Assembly: GCA_001449105.1 (NCBI GenBank)
Contig: LNIY01000104.1
Location: 1-34,368 of the forward strand
Reading direction: 5' to 3'
DNA length: 34,368 bases
Source of the DNA: Caulobacter vibrioides
Lineage (GTDB): Bacteria; Pseudomonadota; Alphaproteobacteria; Caulobacterales; Caulobacteraceae
Shown here: piece by piece, positions 26,381-34,368 of the stretch
How positions within the stretch are numbered: the stretch's first letter is position 1
Layout: each line of letters starts with the position of its first letter
Translations under genes and position numbers: made by a program
The notes under the pieces: model-generated
Databases searched by the model: none
What the model was told of the DNA's origin: nothing
What the model saw: the letters and a program-made list of their open reading frames with translations, nothing else

Positions 26381-26399
26381 AAAAAGTGTCACACTTTTT
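26381..26399. promoter_or_regulatory. Perfect A/T-ended palindrome upstream of ECF sigma gene
   Basis: AAAAAGTGTCACACTTTTT is symmetric about a single central base. It could be a second terminator of the receptor gene (stem with T run) or a protein-binding or promoter element of the sigma gene; TGTCAC also occurs at 28178, upstream of the next receptor. The two readings cannot be separated by inspection. Confidence 0.5.
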
Positions 26400-26573
26400 G
26401 GCGATGGCTGCGGCTCATCAAGGCGAAGAGGACACTTCGTGCCAGGTCCGAGAGTATGGACGGCGCCCACATCTCCCGCCCAGGACGTGCTGACGGTCGC
26501 CGAGAGCGGCTACGCGGACGCCCCCTTCGCCGGAGGGGGCGTCTTCGCGCGTCCGGAGCGAGAGAGGCCGCTC

Positions 26574-27077
26574 GTGCGGACTGACGCCGCCGCCGCGGCG
26601 TTGCGGCGCGACCTCATCGCCTATCTCCAGCGCCGCGACCGGGCCGGCGAGGTCGAGGACGTGGTGCAGGAGGCCTTCGCGCGCTTCCATCGCGCCGGCC
26701 ACGACCTGGCCGCGCCGGACGCCCGGCCGCTGCTGTTCGTCATCGCCCGCAACCTGCAGCTCGACGGCTGGAAGTCGGCCGGGCGGGAGCGGGCCAGGCG
26801 CGACGCCGACGACATCCACGACCTGGACGAGGGACCGCGGGCGATCTCCTGCGAGGCACCGTCGGCCGACCAGCGGCTGATCGGCCGCCAGGATCTGGCC
26901 GCCGCCGCCGCCGTGATCCGGGCCCTGCCGCCCAAGACCCGCGACGCCTTCCTGCTGCATCGCTTCGAGGCCAAGACCTACCGGCAGATCGCCGACCGCC
27001 TGGGCGTGTCGGTGAGCATGGTCGAAAAGCACATCGCCGAGGCGCTGCGCCAGCTGAAGAGCTCGCGCCATGACTGA
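26574..27077 (+). CDS. FecI-like ECF RNA polymerase sigma factor
   Basis: A 167-aa extracytoplasmic-function sigma factor. Region 2: LRRDLIAYLQRRDRAGEVED then VVQEAFARFHRA, the DDVVQE-type core-binding motif, and RPLLFVIARNLQLDGWKS for -10 recognition. Region 4: IRALPPKTRDAFLLHRFEAK, then TYRQIADRLGVSVSMVEKHI, the helix-turn-helix for -35. GTG 26574 follows GAGAGG by 6 nt and gives the usual family length. A longer frame opens at GTG 26439 (preceded by GAGG) but would place a strong hairpin inside coding sequence and add 45 unconserved residues. It pairs with the FecR gene downstream. Confidence 0.9.
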   Translation: MRTDAAAAALRRDLIAYLQRRDRAGEVEDVVQEAFARFHRAGHDLAAPDARPLLFVIARNLQLDGWKSAGRERARRDADDIHDLDEGPRAISCEAPSADQRLIGRQDLAAAAAVIRALPPKTRDAFLLHRFEAKTYRQIADRLGVSVSMVEKHIAEALRQLKSSRHD

Positions 27078-27164
27078 GGTGTCGCGCGCCTGGATCGTTG
27101 TGGTCTGTGAGACGACCCGCGCCGCCGCGCGAACCGGTCGGAACAAGAGGGATTTCCGCCGCCC

Positions 27165-28160
27165 ATGATCGGCCGCCTGACCGCAATCCTCGCCGCCCGG
27201 CCGACCACGGCCGAGGACTGGCTGGCGCGCATGGGCCGGCCGGGTGTCGGCGCGCGCGACCAGGCCGCGTTCCTGGACTGGCTGGAAGCCGACGACGACC
27301 ATCTGCGCCAGTACGAGCAGGCCAAGGCCGACCTGGCGGCGCTGGAAGGCGCGCGCGGGGCCTTCGCCCTGGACATCGCTCGCCTGCGCCGCCGCGAGCC
27401 GGCCGCCGGCGCCGGACGCCGGATGGTTCTGGCCGGCGGACTGGCCGCGACGGCCGCCGCCGTGGCGGTGGTGGTCGTGGGGCCGTCGCTGCGATCCGCG
27501 CCCGAGGGGCGGCTCTATGAGAGCGCGCCGGGCCGCATCGTCGACGTGGTGCTGGAGGACGGCTCGCGCCTGACGCTGGACGCCGATTCCGCCGTGCGCG
27601 TGGCCATCGCCGACGACGTGCGGCGCGTGACCCTGGAACGGGGCGGCGCCTTCTTCGACGTGGCCCACGACGCGGCCCATCCGTTCCAGGTGGCCGTGGG
27701 CGACCGGCGCGTGATCGTCACCGGCACGCGCTTCGCCACCACCCTGACCGGCGACGGCGCGCAGGTCTCGCTGCTGCAAGGCCGGGTTTCGGTGAGCCGC
27801 CGCGACGCCGCCGACAAGGCCGCGCTGGACGACGCCCTGGCGCTGGCCCCCGGGGAGCGGGCGGTCTTCCGCCCCGGCGAGCCCGGCATCGGGAAGGCGC
27901 GGGCCGACGTCGAGAGCGCCACGGCCTGGCGCCGGCGCCGGCTGGTGTTCCAGGACGCGCCGCTGTCGGAAGTGGTCGCCGCCGCCTCGCGCTATTCGGA
28001 TACGCCCCTGGTGGCGGCCGATCCGCGCCTGTCGAGCGTGCGGATCACCGCCGTGCTGCCGCTGGAAGGCGAGGGGGCGCTGGCCGACCGCATGGCGGCC
28101 CTGCTGCCCATTCGCGCCGAGAAGGCGGCCGACGGCCGCGTGCTGATCCGCGCCGAATAG
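27165..28160 (+). CDS. FecR family anti-sigma/sigma regulator
   Basis: A 331-aa inner-membrane regulator that relays a signal from the STN-bearing receptor to the ECF sigma factor. The N-terminal cytoplasmic domain contains AEDWLARMGRP and FLDWLEADDDHLRQYEQA (DUF4880 type). The membrane segment is at residues 87-106. The periplasmic FecR domain shows EDGSRLTLDADSAVRV, LERGGAFFDVAHDAAHPFQV, VTGTRFATT and VSLLQGRVSV. The C-terminal part (RRLVFQDAPLSEVVAAASRY) is the STN-contact region. The gene starts 87 nt after the sigma gene and ends 69 nt before the receptor. Confidence 0.94.
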   Translation: MIGRLTAILAARPTTAEDWLARMGRPGVGARDQAAFLDWLEADDDHLRQYEQAKADLAALEGARGAFALDIARLRRREPAAGAGRRMVLAGGLAATAAAVAVVVVGPSLRSAPEGRLYESAPGRIVDVVLEDGSRLTLDADSAVRVAIADDVRRVTLERGGAFFDVAHDAAHPFQVAVGDRRVIVTGTRFATTLTGDGAQVSLLQGRVSVSRRDAADKAALDDALALAPGERAVFRPGEPGIGKARADVESATAWRRRRLVFQDAPLSEVVAAASRYSDTPLVAADPRLSSVRITAVLPLEGEGALADRMAALLPIRAEKAADGRVLIRAE

Positions 28161-28229
28161 GGCGCGTATCGCAGAGCTGTCACGCGCGCGCGCTAAGGGG
28201 CGGGGATCGTCTCGTCGGGGTCGCCATAC

Positions 28230-31223
28230 TTGGAATCGCTAGCTGCATCGCTGCCTGCCGGCGTGCGACGCGGCCTGCTCGGCGTCGCGGGCATGGCTCT
28301 GGCGCTGGCGGTCGCGCAGCCGGTGCAAGCACAGGCGCCCGTCGCCAAGGTGCAGCGCTTCGACATCCCCGCGCAGGAGGCCTCGTCCGGCCTCGTCCAG
28401 CTGTGCCTTCAGGCCGACTGCGAGCTGTCGTTCGTGCAGCGCCCCGGCCAGCAGGCCCGGACCCGGGCGGTGCGCGGCGAGATGGGCTGGCGCGAGGCCC
28501 TGGCGCGGATGCTGGAGGGCACGGGCCTGCGCCATCGCTTCGTCGGAGCGCGCGGCGTGCGGATCTGGGCCGAGCCTGCGCCGTCGAGGCTTCCGCCGCC
28601 CGCCTTGCCGTCGCCGGCGCCGTCCGAGGCGGTGGAGGTCGAGGCCGTCGAGGTGATCGGCCGGGCCTCCAGCCAGATCGCCGAAAGCCTGCGCCGCAAG
28701 CGCGCCGCCGACGTCATCTCGGACGGCGTCTCGGTCGAGCAGATCGGCGGGCTGCCCGCCGCCAACCTGGCCGAGGCCTTGCAGCGGGTTCCCGGCGTCG
28801 CCATCGAGCACGAGGTCGGCGAGGGCCAGTTCGTCAGCGTGCGGGGCCTGGGGCCGCTGTTCCAGTCGGTGACGCTGAACGGCGCGCCGGTGGCGTTCAA
28901 CGAAAATATCCGCAACTCGACCCAGAGCGGCCGGCAGTTCCGCTTCCGCGCGCTTTCGGTCGACCTGCTGGCCGGCGCCCGCCTGGCCAAGTCGGCGACC
29001 GCCGACATGATCGACGGCGGCATCGGGGCCAATATCGACATCGAGACGGCTGGCGGCCTGGACGGCGATCCCTTCGCCTCGATCCGCGTCGGCGGCGTGG
29101 TCGAGGGGCGAACGCGCGGCTTCCATCCCGACCTGTCCGTGGTCGGACGGATCGTCTCCGAGGACGGGAACCTGGGCCTGGTGGCCGGGGCCTCGCAGGA
29201 AGACCGCGCCGTCCGCTACGACCGCTTTCAGATCATGCGCTTTGGCCGGGTCGAGGCGGGCGGGACCTGGCTTATCGCGCCCAATGACCTGCGCACCACC
29301 GTCGAGAGCGAGGATCGCCGCCGCCGCAGCGCCTTCATCGGCGCGGACTGGCGGGTGTCGCAAAGCCTGCGGCTGGACTTCGACGGCCTGGTCTCGACCT
29401 TCGACAACGCCATCCGCGAGGATCGGCTGGTCTACAGCCTGGGTCCGCGCCTGGCGGGGCAGGGTAGCGACATCCGGATCAAGGACGGCGTCGTCGTCGC
29501 GGGCAGGGTCGCGAACGGTCGCATCGACAACAACACCGAGTTCTCCGACCAGTCGCACCTGAATCTCGCGGTCTCGCTGGGGGCGGAACTGAAGACGGCG
29601 GCCTGGACCCTGACGCCGCGCCTCAGCGTCTCGACCGCTCGCTCGCTGCTGGACACCCCCTTGCTGCGCCTGTCGGCCCAGTCGCCGGAGGGCGTTGCCT
29701 ACCGGTTCGACCTGGAGAGCGCGGTGTCCGACCGCCGGGCGGGGCGGCTGACCACCGACTTCGACCTTCTGGATCCCTCGCGGCTGACCCTGGCCCAGCT
29801 GAACCTGCGGGCGGTGGAGTCGCGCGATGACGACGTCACCGCCTTTTTCGGTGCGCGCCGGTCGCTGGATCGTCCGCTTGGCCCGCTGCACCTGTCGGGC
29901 CTGAAGCTGGGCGGCCAATTCAGCGACCGGGGCCGCGACTACCAGCGCCGCGACCGCCGGGCCACGCCGCGCGCGACCGGCTGGAGCCTGGCCGACCTTT
30001 ATCGCGGCGCGAGCGCCGACGACGTCTTCGCCGACCTGGTCCGGAACCGCTCGACGCCCTGGATCGTCGCCGACCAGGACCGCCTGCGGGCCGCCTTCTT
30101 CCTGCCGGGCGAGCACGACGGCGTCGTCGTCACGCCAGACGACCTGAAGCCGACCGGCGCCGATCTGCAGAACTCCTATCGCGTGGGCGAACAGGTGGCG
30201 GCGGTCTATGCGCGCCTCGACTTCGACGGCCTTGCCGGCGCCTGGCCGTTCTCGGGCAACGCCGGGCTTCGGCAGGTGCGCACCCGCACCCACGTGGAGG
30301 GGGCCAGGCTGGCCTTCGCCCATGGGGCGGGGGTGGTGAAGCCGGTGTCGTTCGACGGGAAGCACGACGTGCTGCTGCCCAGCGTCAACCTGGCCTTCGA
30401 GACCTCCGCCGACGCGGTGCTGCGCCTGGCCGCCTCGCGCACCATCACCCGCCCGTCGCTGGCCGACCTGCGCGCCTCGACGGTGCCGGCCAGCGTTCTG
30501 GTCTCGTCGATCTATACGCGCGGGCAGGCGGCCATCGACGATCCCGAGCCCGGCGTGATCTTCAGCGGCGTGGGCGGCAACCCGGCCCTGACGCCCTACG
30601 TCTCCGACAATCTGGACCTGTCCTACGAGGTGACCCGCCGGCGCACCGGCTACAGCGTCGCGGTGTTCCACAAGACGATCGGCGACTTCATCCAGATGGT
30701 CGAGGCGCCCGAACTCCTGACCTTCGAGACCCAGGCCGGCCCGCCGATCCAGACGCAGGTGCTGATGTCGCGCCCGCGCAACCTGGGCGCCGCCCGCGTC
30801 GACGGGGTGGAGCTTGGCCTGCATCGTCGCCTGACCGACAGTTTCGGCGTCTGGGCCAACCTGACCTGGACCCACAGCCGGGTGGGCGGCGCGCGGCTGA
30901 CCGGCGTGTCCGACTGGGCCTGGTCGGTCAGTCCCTATCTCGAGCGCGGCCCGCTGGCGGTCAACCTGTCGTGGTCCTGGCGCTCGGCCTTCCGCTCGGA
31001 GGCCGACATGCAGGGCGGGGGCGTCAGCGACTTCACCATCGGGGCCGCGGGCTATCTCGACGCCCAGGTCAGCTACGACCTGAGCGAGACCACGCAGGTG
31101 GTGATCGCCGGCTCCAACCTGACCGACACCCGCGACCTGGCCTATGAGGGATCCAGGGCGCGGCTCTTGCAGATCGGCTCGTCGGGGCGGTGGTTTTCGG
31201 TCCGGATGAACCGCCGCTGGTGA
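28230..31223 (+). CDS. TonB-dependent receptor with N-terminal STN signalling domain
   Basis: A FecA-type outer-membrane transducer of about 975-997 aa. The signal peptide ends at QPVQAQA. The STN domain spans about residues 38-113: FDIPAQEASSGLVQLCLQAD, then REALARMLEGTGLRHRF. It would contact FecR in the periplasm. After a Pro-rich linker, the plug has NLAEALQRVPGVAIEHEVGE and QFVSVRGLGPLFQSVTLNG; the barrel ends in a family-type RWFSVRMNRRW. The substrate is unknown. The start is uncertain: TTG 28230, GTG 28263 and ATG 28293 all keep the signal peptide core. Adjacent sigma/FecR genes indicate transport-coupled induction. Confidence 0.93.
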   Translation: MESLAASLPAGVRRGLLGVAGMALALAVAQPVQAQAPVAKVQRFDIPAQEASSGLVQLCLQADCELSFVQRPGQQARTRAVRGEMGWREALARMLEGTGLRHRFVGARGVRIWAEPAPSRLPPPALPSPAPSEAVEVEAVEVIGRASSQIAESLRRKRAADVISDGVSVEQIGGLPAANLAEALQRVPGVAIEHEVGEGQFVSVRGLGPLFQSVTLNGAPVAFNENIRNSTQSGRQFRFRALSVDLLAGARLAKSATADMIDGGIGANIDIETAGGLDGDPFASIRVGGVVEGRTRGFHPDLSVVGRIVSEDGNLGLVAGASQEDRAVRYDRFQIMRFGRVEAGGTWLIAPNDLRTTVESEDRRRRSAFIGADWRVSQSLRLDFDGLVSTFDNAIREDRLVYSLGPRLAGQGSDIRIKDGVVVAGRVANGRIDNNTEFSDQSHLNLAVSLGAELKTAAWTLTPRLSVSTARSLLDTPLLRLSAQSPEGVAYRFDLESAVSDRRAGRLTTDFDLLDPSRLTLAQLNLRAVESRDDDVTAFFGARRSLDRPLGPLHLSGLKLGGQFSDRGRDYQRRDRRATPRATGWSLADLYRGASADDVFADLVRNRSTPWIVADQDRLRAAFFLPGEHDGVVVTPDDLKPTGADLQNSYRVGEQVAAVYARLDFDGLAGAWPFSGNAGLRQVRTRTHVEGARLAFAHGAGVVKPVSFDGKHDVLLPSVNLAFETSADAVLRLAASRTITRPSLADLRASTVPASVLVSSIYTRGQAAIDDPEPGVIFSGVGGNPALTPYVSDNLDLSYEVTRRRTGYSVAVFHKTIGDFIQMVEAPELLTFETQAGPPIQTQVLMSRPRNLGAARVDGVELGLHRRLTDSFGVWANLTWTHSRVGGARLTGVSDWAWSVSPYLERGPLAVNLSWSWRSAFRSEADMQGGGVSDFTIGAAGYLDAQVSYDLSETTQVVIAGSNLTDTRDLAYEGSRARLLQIGSSGRWFSVRMNRRW

Positions 31224-31518
31224 GGCCTGGGCGCCACATCAATGGAGTTATTGTTCGTTTACTGATGATTATTTGGGTAAGGCCTGACTTACTTAGCGAC
31301 GAGTTGCTCAAAACGGGTGCGGATTTTGATCCCGCGTCGTCAATATATTGGCGTTATCGGAATATCGATTTATCCAGTAAATGCAGCGCCTAAGTCGCTC
31401 GCCGTTCTTGCGTAACGGCAGTCGTCGTGAAAAATTCAAGCAATAGCGCCGGTTTTTTATGGCCTTCGCGTTACATCGCGGCGTAGGCAGCGCCCCTATA
31501 AATACAGGGGATAGACCT
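31224..31518. promoter_or_regulatory. AT-rich leader/promoter region of the third receptor
   Basis: A 295-nt gap markedly richer in A/T than the flanks, especially 31240-31400. It contains the palindrome CAATATATTG (31341-31350) and several A/T tracts such as GGTTTTTTATGG. Next to the start, CCCCT (31493-31497) can pair with AGGGG (31506-31510), which overlaps the Shine-Dalgarno. No gene is evident. It is likely the promoter and a structured 5' leader. Confidence 0.5.
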
Positions 31519-33768
31519 ATGAACCATCGTCAAACTTGGCTTGCTCTGTCGGTGAGCGGCCTTGCTCTGCTGGCTTCGGCGCCGGCCCTGGCCCAGGCTT
31601 CCGACGCCACGATCACCGAAGAGATCGTCGTCACCGCCCAGCGTCGCAGCGAGAACATCCGCGACGTTCCGTTCGCGGTCACCGCCCTGGGCGACAAGAC
31701 CCTGAGCGCCGTCTCCGCCGGCGGCGGCGACGTGCTGTCGCTGTCGGCCCGCGTGCCCAGCCTGCAGATCGAAAGCTCGAACGGCCGCTACGCGCCGCGC
31801 TTCTACATCCGCGGCCTCGGCAACGTGGACTTCGACTTCAACGCCTCGCAGCCGGTCTCGGTCGTGCTCGACGACGTGGTGCTGGAGAACGTCTTCCTGA
31901 AGGGCTTCCCGCTGTTCGACGTCCAGCAGGTGGAAGTGCTGCGCGGCCCGCAGGGCACGCTGTTCGGCCGCAACACCCCGGCCGGCGTGGTCAAGATCGA
32001 CAGCGTCAAGCCGACCGACAGCTTCGGCGGCTTCGGTTCGGTGGCCTACGGCAACCTGGGCGCGGTGCGCGCCGAGACGGGCGTGACCATTCCGGTGAAC
32101 GACACCCTGTCGGTGCGCGTGGCGGGCCTGTGGAACCATCGCGACGACTGGGTCAACAACGCCTACAACCCCTCGTTCGCCGGCAGCGGCGACGACCTGG
32201 GCGGCTTCGACGACGTCGCCGCCCGCGTGCACGTGGCCTTCAAGCCGACCGAGCGCCTGTCGACCCTGCTGACCCTGCAGGCCCGCGACTACATCGGCAC
32301 CGGCACGCTGAACCGCGCCAACGTGCTGACCAAGGGCTCCAACGAGCTGAACAGCAACTTCGACCGCGACACGGTCTATTACGACGGCGGCCGCAACAAC
32401 CTGCAAAAGCAGCAGACCACCTCGCAGAGCCTGCAGGCGGCCTACGACTTCGGCCCGGTCACCCTGACCGGCGTGGTCAGCGCCTACCAGGGCAAGTCGT
32501 CGGGCGACGGCGACATCGACGGCGGCGTGGCCTCGGCCGCTGCCACCGCGCCCTACAAGACGCCGTTCAACTCCGAGACCGGCACGCTCTCGAGCGACCT
32601 CGACCAGAAGACCATCGAAGTGCGCCTGGCCTCGAACGGCGACGGCCGCTTCGGCTGGCAGGTCGGCGCGTTCTTCTGGGACGAGCGCTTCAACCTCGTC
32701 TCGGGCACCTTCAACGGCACCGGCGGCCTGGCCCCGACCGTGATCGGCGACATCGTCCAGCGTTCGGAATCCTGGTCGGTGTTCGGTCAGGCCAACTACA
32801 AGGTCACCGACGCCCTGAAGATCACCGGCGGCCTGCGCTACACCGAAGACAGCCGCGACTTCTCGGGCGACCGGATCATCCCGGCCGGCAGCACCAGCAC
32901 GGCCCGCCCGCTGTACGACGTGCGTCGTTCGGTCGGCGACGAGCAGGTCAGCTGGGACCTGAGCGCCCTCTATGAGGTCAACGGCGACCTGAACGTCTTC
33001 GCCCGCGTCGCCAAGGGCTATCGTGGTCCCTCGCTCCAGGGCCGCATCACCTCGTCGGACATCATCACGGCCGCCAATTCGGAAACCGTGATGTCGTACG
33101 AGGCGGGCCTGAAGTCGCGTCTGTGGGAAGGGCGCGCGCGCCTGAACGCCACGGCCTACTACTACGAGGTCTCCGACCCGCAGTTCACGGCCATCGGCGG
33201 CGAGGGCAACTTCAACCAGCTGATCAACGCCGACAAGGGCGTGGGCTACGGCTTCGAACTGGACGGCGACGTCTATCTGGGCGCGGGCTTCAGCCTGGCC
33301 GGCGGGTTCGCCTACAATCACACCGAGATCAAGGACAAGGACCTGCTGGTCGCCTTCTGCGGCGCCAACTGCACCGTGACCGATCCGATCGTGACCGTGG
33401 GCACGACGCGCCGCGCCAACATCGACGGCAACCCGTTCCCGCAGGCGCCCAAGTACACGGCCAACATCACGCTGAACTACGTGCATGGCCTGCGTAACGG
33501 GACCGAGCTGTTCGCCTCGACGGACTGGGTCCTGCAGAAGGACTTCAACCTGTTCCTCTACGAGTCGGTCGAGTTCATGCAGGACACCAGCTTCGAAGGC
33601 GGCGCCCGCGCCGGCTGGCGTCACCCGGCCAAGGGCCTGGAAGCGGCGGTCTACGTCCGCAACCTGACCGACGAAGCCAATGTCATCGGCGCGATCGACT
33701 TCAACAACCTGACGGCCTTCGTCAACGAACCGCGCACCTACGGGGTGCAGGTGACGAAGCGATTCTAA
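31519..33768 (+). CDS. TonB-dependent receptor
   Basis: A 749-aa outer-membrane transporter. Signal peptide MNHRQTWLALSVSGLALLAS ending SAPALAQA. TonB box-like ITEEIVVTAQRRSENIRDVP, a plug with PRFYIRGLGNVDFDFN, VEVLRGPQGTLFGRN and TPAGVVKIDS (the strongly conserved plug motif), then the barrel ending TYGVQVTKRF. It lacks an STN domain, so it does not signal directly. It differs from the two upstream receptors in having the classic LRGPQGTLFGRNTPAG motif and a shorter length, so it belongs to another subfamily. ATG 31519 follows AGGGGAT; the frame opens 20 residues earlier, but that part is not signal-peptide-like. Confidence 0.94.
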   Translation: MNHRQTWLALSVSGLALLASAPALAQASDATITEEIVVTAQRRSENIRDVPFAVTALGDKTLSAVSAGGGDVLSLSARVPSLQIESSNGRYAPRFYIRGLGNVDFDFNASQPVSVVLDDVVLENVFLKGFPLFDVQQVEVLRGPQGTLFGRNTPAGVVKIDSVKPTDSFGGFGSVAYGNLGAVRAETGVTIPVNDTLSVRVAGLWNHRDDWVNNAYNPSFAGSGDDLGGFDDVAARVHVAFKPTERLSTLLTLQARDYIGTGTLNRANVLTKGSNELNSNFDRDTVYYDGGRNNLQKQQTTSQSLQAAYDFGPVTLTGVVSAYQGKSSGDGDIDGGVASAAATAPYKTPFNSETGTLSSDLDQKTIEVRLASNGDGRFGWQVGAFFWDERFNLVSGTFNGTGGLAPTVIGDIVQRSESWSVFGQANYKVTDALKITGGLRYTEDSRDFSGDRIIPAGSTSTARPLYDVRRSVGDEQVSWDLSALYEVNGDLNVFARVAKGYRGPSLQGRITSSDIITAANSETVMSYEAGLKSRLWEGRARLNATAYYYEVSDPQFTAIGGEGNFNQLINADKGVGYGFELDGDVYLGAGFSLAGGFAYNHTEIKDKDLLVAFCGANCTVTDPIVTVGTTRRANIDGNPFPQAPKYTANITLNYVHGLRNGTELFASTDWVLQKDFNLFLYESVEFMQDTSFEGGARAGWRHPAKGLEAAVYVRNLTDEANVIGAIDFNNLTAFVNEPRTYGVQVTKRF

Positions 33769-33780
33769 GACCAGTGGTCC

Positions 33781-33806
33781 CGGCGGCGCTCCTCGCAGCG
33801 CCGCCG
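33781..33806 (+). terminator. Hairpin after third TonB receptor
   Basis: A perfect 10-bp stem, CGGCGGCGCT with AGCGCCGCCG, around loop CCTCGC, 12 nt after the stop codon. No T tract, so efficiency is uncertain. Confidence 0.55.
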
Positions 33807-34044
33807 ACGATCCGGGATTCGTCCCGATCTGCGATTTCCGGCGCGTCGGATGCGCCGAAGCGGCGTCGTTTCGACGGCCGATTCCCGCCGAGATCGGCGG
33901 ATGACTCGATTTTCCATCCTCTCTTCGACCGTTTCGCCGCTCAGCGCCTGTTGTCTGGCGAGGGGAGGGGGCCTCTTGCGTCCATACGGGGCGGGCTTTT
34001 CGGGCGGTTCGCGAAGAAAATCGTCAAAGCGTGTTTCGGCGCGC

Positions 34045-34072
34045 TTGACTCAAAAAGGCCTCCCGCATAAAC
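34045..34072 (+). promoter_or_regulatory. Possible upstream rRNA promoter (P1)
   Basis: TTGACT, 16 nt, then ATAAAC. It has the same -35 type and spacing as the better promoter 175 nt downstream. The -10 match is weak, so this is tentative. Confidence 0.35.
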
Positions 34073-34219
34073 ACCGCCCTCCCGACGCGGCCCGCCGCTT
34101 CGGGGGCTCATTCGAAGCTTTCTTCTCTTTCCGAGGCGCTGAAGTCCTTTCGGCGCCACAGAGTGGTTCGGCCTCCTTCCGAGGCGGAACGGTTCGGAAA
34201 AGAAAGTTGAAAATAGAGT

Positions 34220-34247
34220 TTGACAAAATGAGGCGCTGGTTTAAATA
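34220..34247 (+). promoter_or_regulatory. rRNA operon promoter
   Basis: Consensus -35 TTGACA (34220-34225), a 16-nt spacer and -10 TAAATA (34242-34247), preceded by an A-rich UP-like tract (34197-34218). Transcription would begin near 34254, at the leader stem. Confidence 0.75.
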
Positions 34248-34308
34248 GCCGCCTCCGCCGACACCGGGCGCTAAACGGTGGGGCCGCTCCCCGGTTACGG
34301 AGGCGGCT
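34247..34308 (+). ncRNA. rRNA operon leader stem
   Basis: An 11-bp perfect stem, AGCCGCCTCCG (34247-34257) with CGGAGGCGGCT (34298-34308), encloses GC-rich sequence able to fold further. It lies at or just after the predicted transcription start, as leader stems of rRNA precursors do. Confidence 0.55.
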
Positions 34309-34323
34309 CGGAGCTTCGGCTCT

Positions 34324-34337
34324 GGTCTTTGACATTG
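34324..34337 (+). promoter_or_regulatory. boxA-like antitermination element
   Basis: GGTCTTTGACATTG resembles the CTCTTTGACA-type boxA found before 16S rRNA in alphaproteobacteria. The following GGAAAGAGAAACGCAGGCGG is also typical of these leaders. 16S rRNA should begin beyond the window end. Confidence 0.6.
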
Positions 34338-34368
34338 TTGATTTGGAAAGAGAAACGCAGGCGGCGGC

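Larger units (their letters stand above)
33807..34368. other. Gene-free region upstream of a presumed rRNA operon
   Basis: About 560 nt without a convincing coding region. It carries tandem promoter-like elements (34045-34072 and 34220-34247), an A-rich segment just before the second promoter, a long leader stem and a boxA-like sequence. The composition and order are those of an rRNA operon control region. Confidence 0.75.

Noticed and set aside
28178..28216. TGTCAC ... CGTC as an ECF sigma promoter before the STN receptor
   Set aside because: The motifs are about 24 nt apart, too far for a normal ECF promoter spacing of about 16-17, so no promoter was called.
28239..30875. 878-codon minus-strand frame opposite the STN receptor
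   Set aside because: Composition is typical antisense shadow; the receptor on the plus strand has full domain structure.
31471..33624. 717-codon minus-strand frame opposite the third receptor
   Set aside because: Same reason: GC-driven shadow of a real TonB receptor gene.

Overview
The window looks like chromosomal DNA of a Caulobacter-type alphaproteobacterium. It is GC-rich. It carries the flagellar divergon flgF-flgG-flgA-flgH / fliL-fliM followed by a pflI-like gene, with a near-perfect sigma-54 promoter and a CtrA-type half-site between the two arms. It has three TonB-dependent receptors and several kinds of palindromic intergenic repeat. The genus is inferred from gene order and motifs, not from a database match.

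Layout: (1) 1-4.4 kb holds a CNT-family nucleoside transporter, a DUF559 nuclease-like gene tightly bracketed by inverted palindromic repeats, a glutathione S-transferase, a histone-deacetylase-like amidohydrolase and a histidine phosphatase. (2) 4.4-7.9 kb is an isoprenoid operon, xseB-csaA-ispA-dxs, with overlapping genes and a strong intrinsic terminator. (3) 7.9-10.4 kb is an accessory islet of small, lower-GC orphan genes, including one SUKH/SMI1-like protein and one secreted protein, with an exact 91-bp direct repeat. (4) 10.4-20.4 kb is flagellar. On the minus strand are the rod and P/L-ring genes flgF-G-A-H, followed by a lipoprotein. On the plus strand are fliL-fliM, a PflI-like polar-placement protein, a MotE-like protein and a 961-aa periplasmic TPR protein. 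(5) 20.4-23.2 kb holds a 3-oxoadipyl-CoA-type thiolase divergent from a VOC protein and an acyl-CoA thioesterase-like protein, with a PsrA/TetR-like operator at the divergence, then tRNA-Thr(TGT). (6) 23.5-33.8 kb is a nutrient-uptake region: a TonB receptor, an ECF sigma factor, a FecR anti-sigma factor, a TonB receptor with an STN signalling domain, and a third TonB receptor. (7) 33.8-34.4 kb has no gene. It carries what looks like the promoter and leader of an rRNA operon, whose 16S gene should begin just beyond the window edge.

How the genes work together: the flagellar block encodes rod, ring, switch and placement functions, probably in a CtrA-then-sigma-54 cascade. ispA and dxs supply isoprenoid precursors. 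The sigma/FecR/STN-receptor trio forms a cell-surface signalling circuit that may control one or more of the neighbouring receptors. The most unusual structures are the repeat-bracketed DUF559 unit, the direct-repeat islet and the uncharacterised TPR protein in the flagellar operon. No CRISPR array, complete insertion sequence or recognised defence operon was found.
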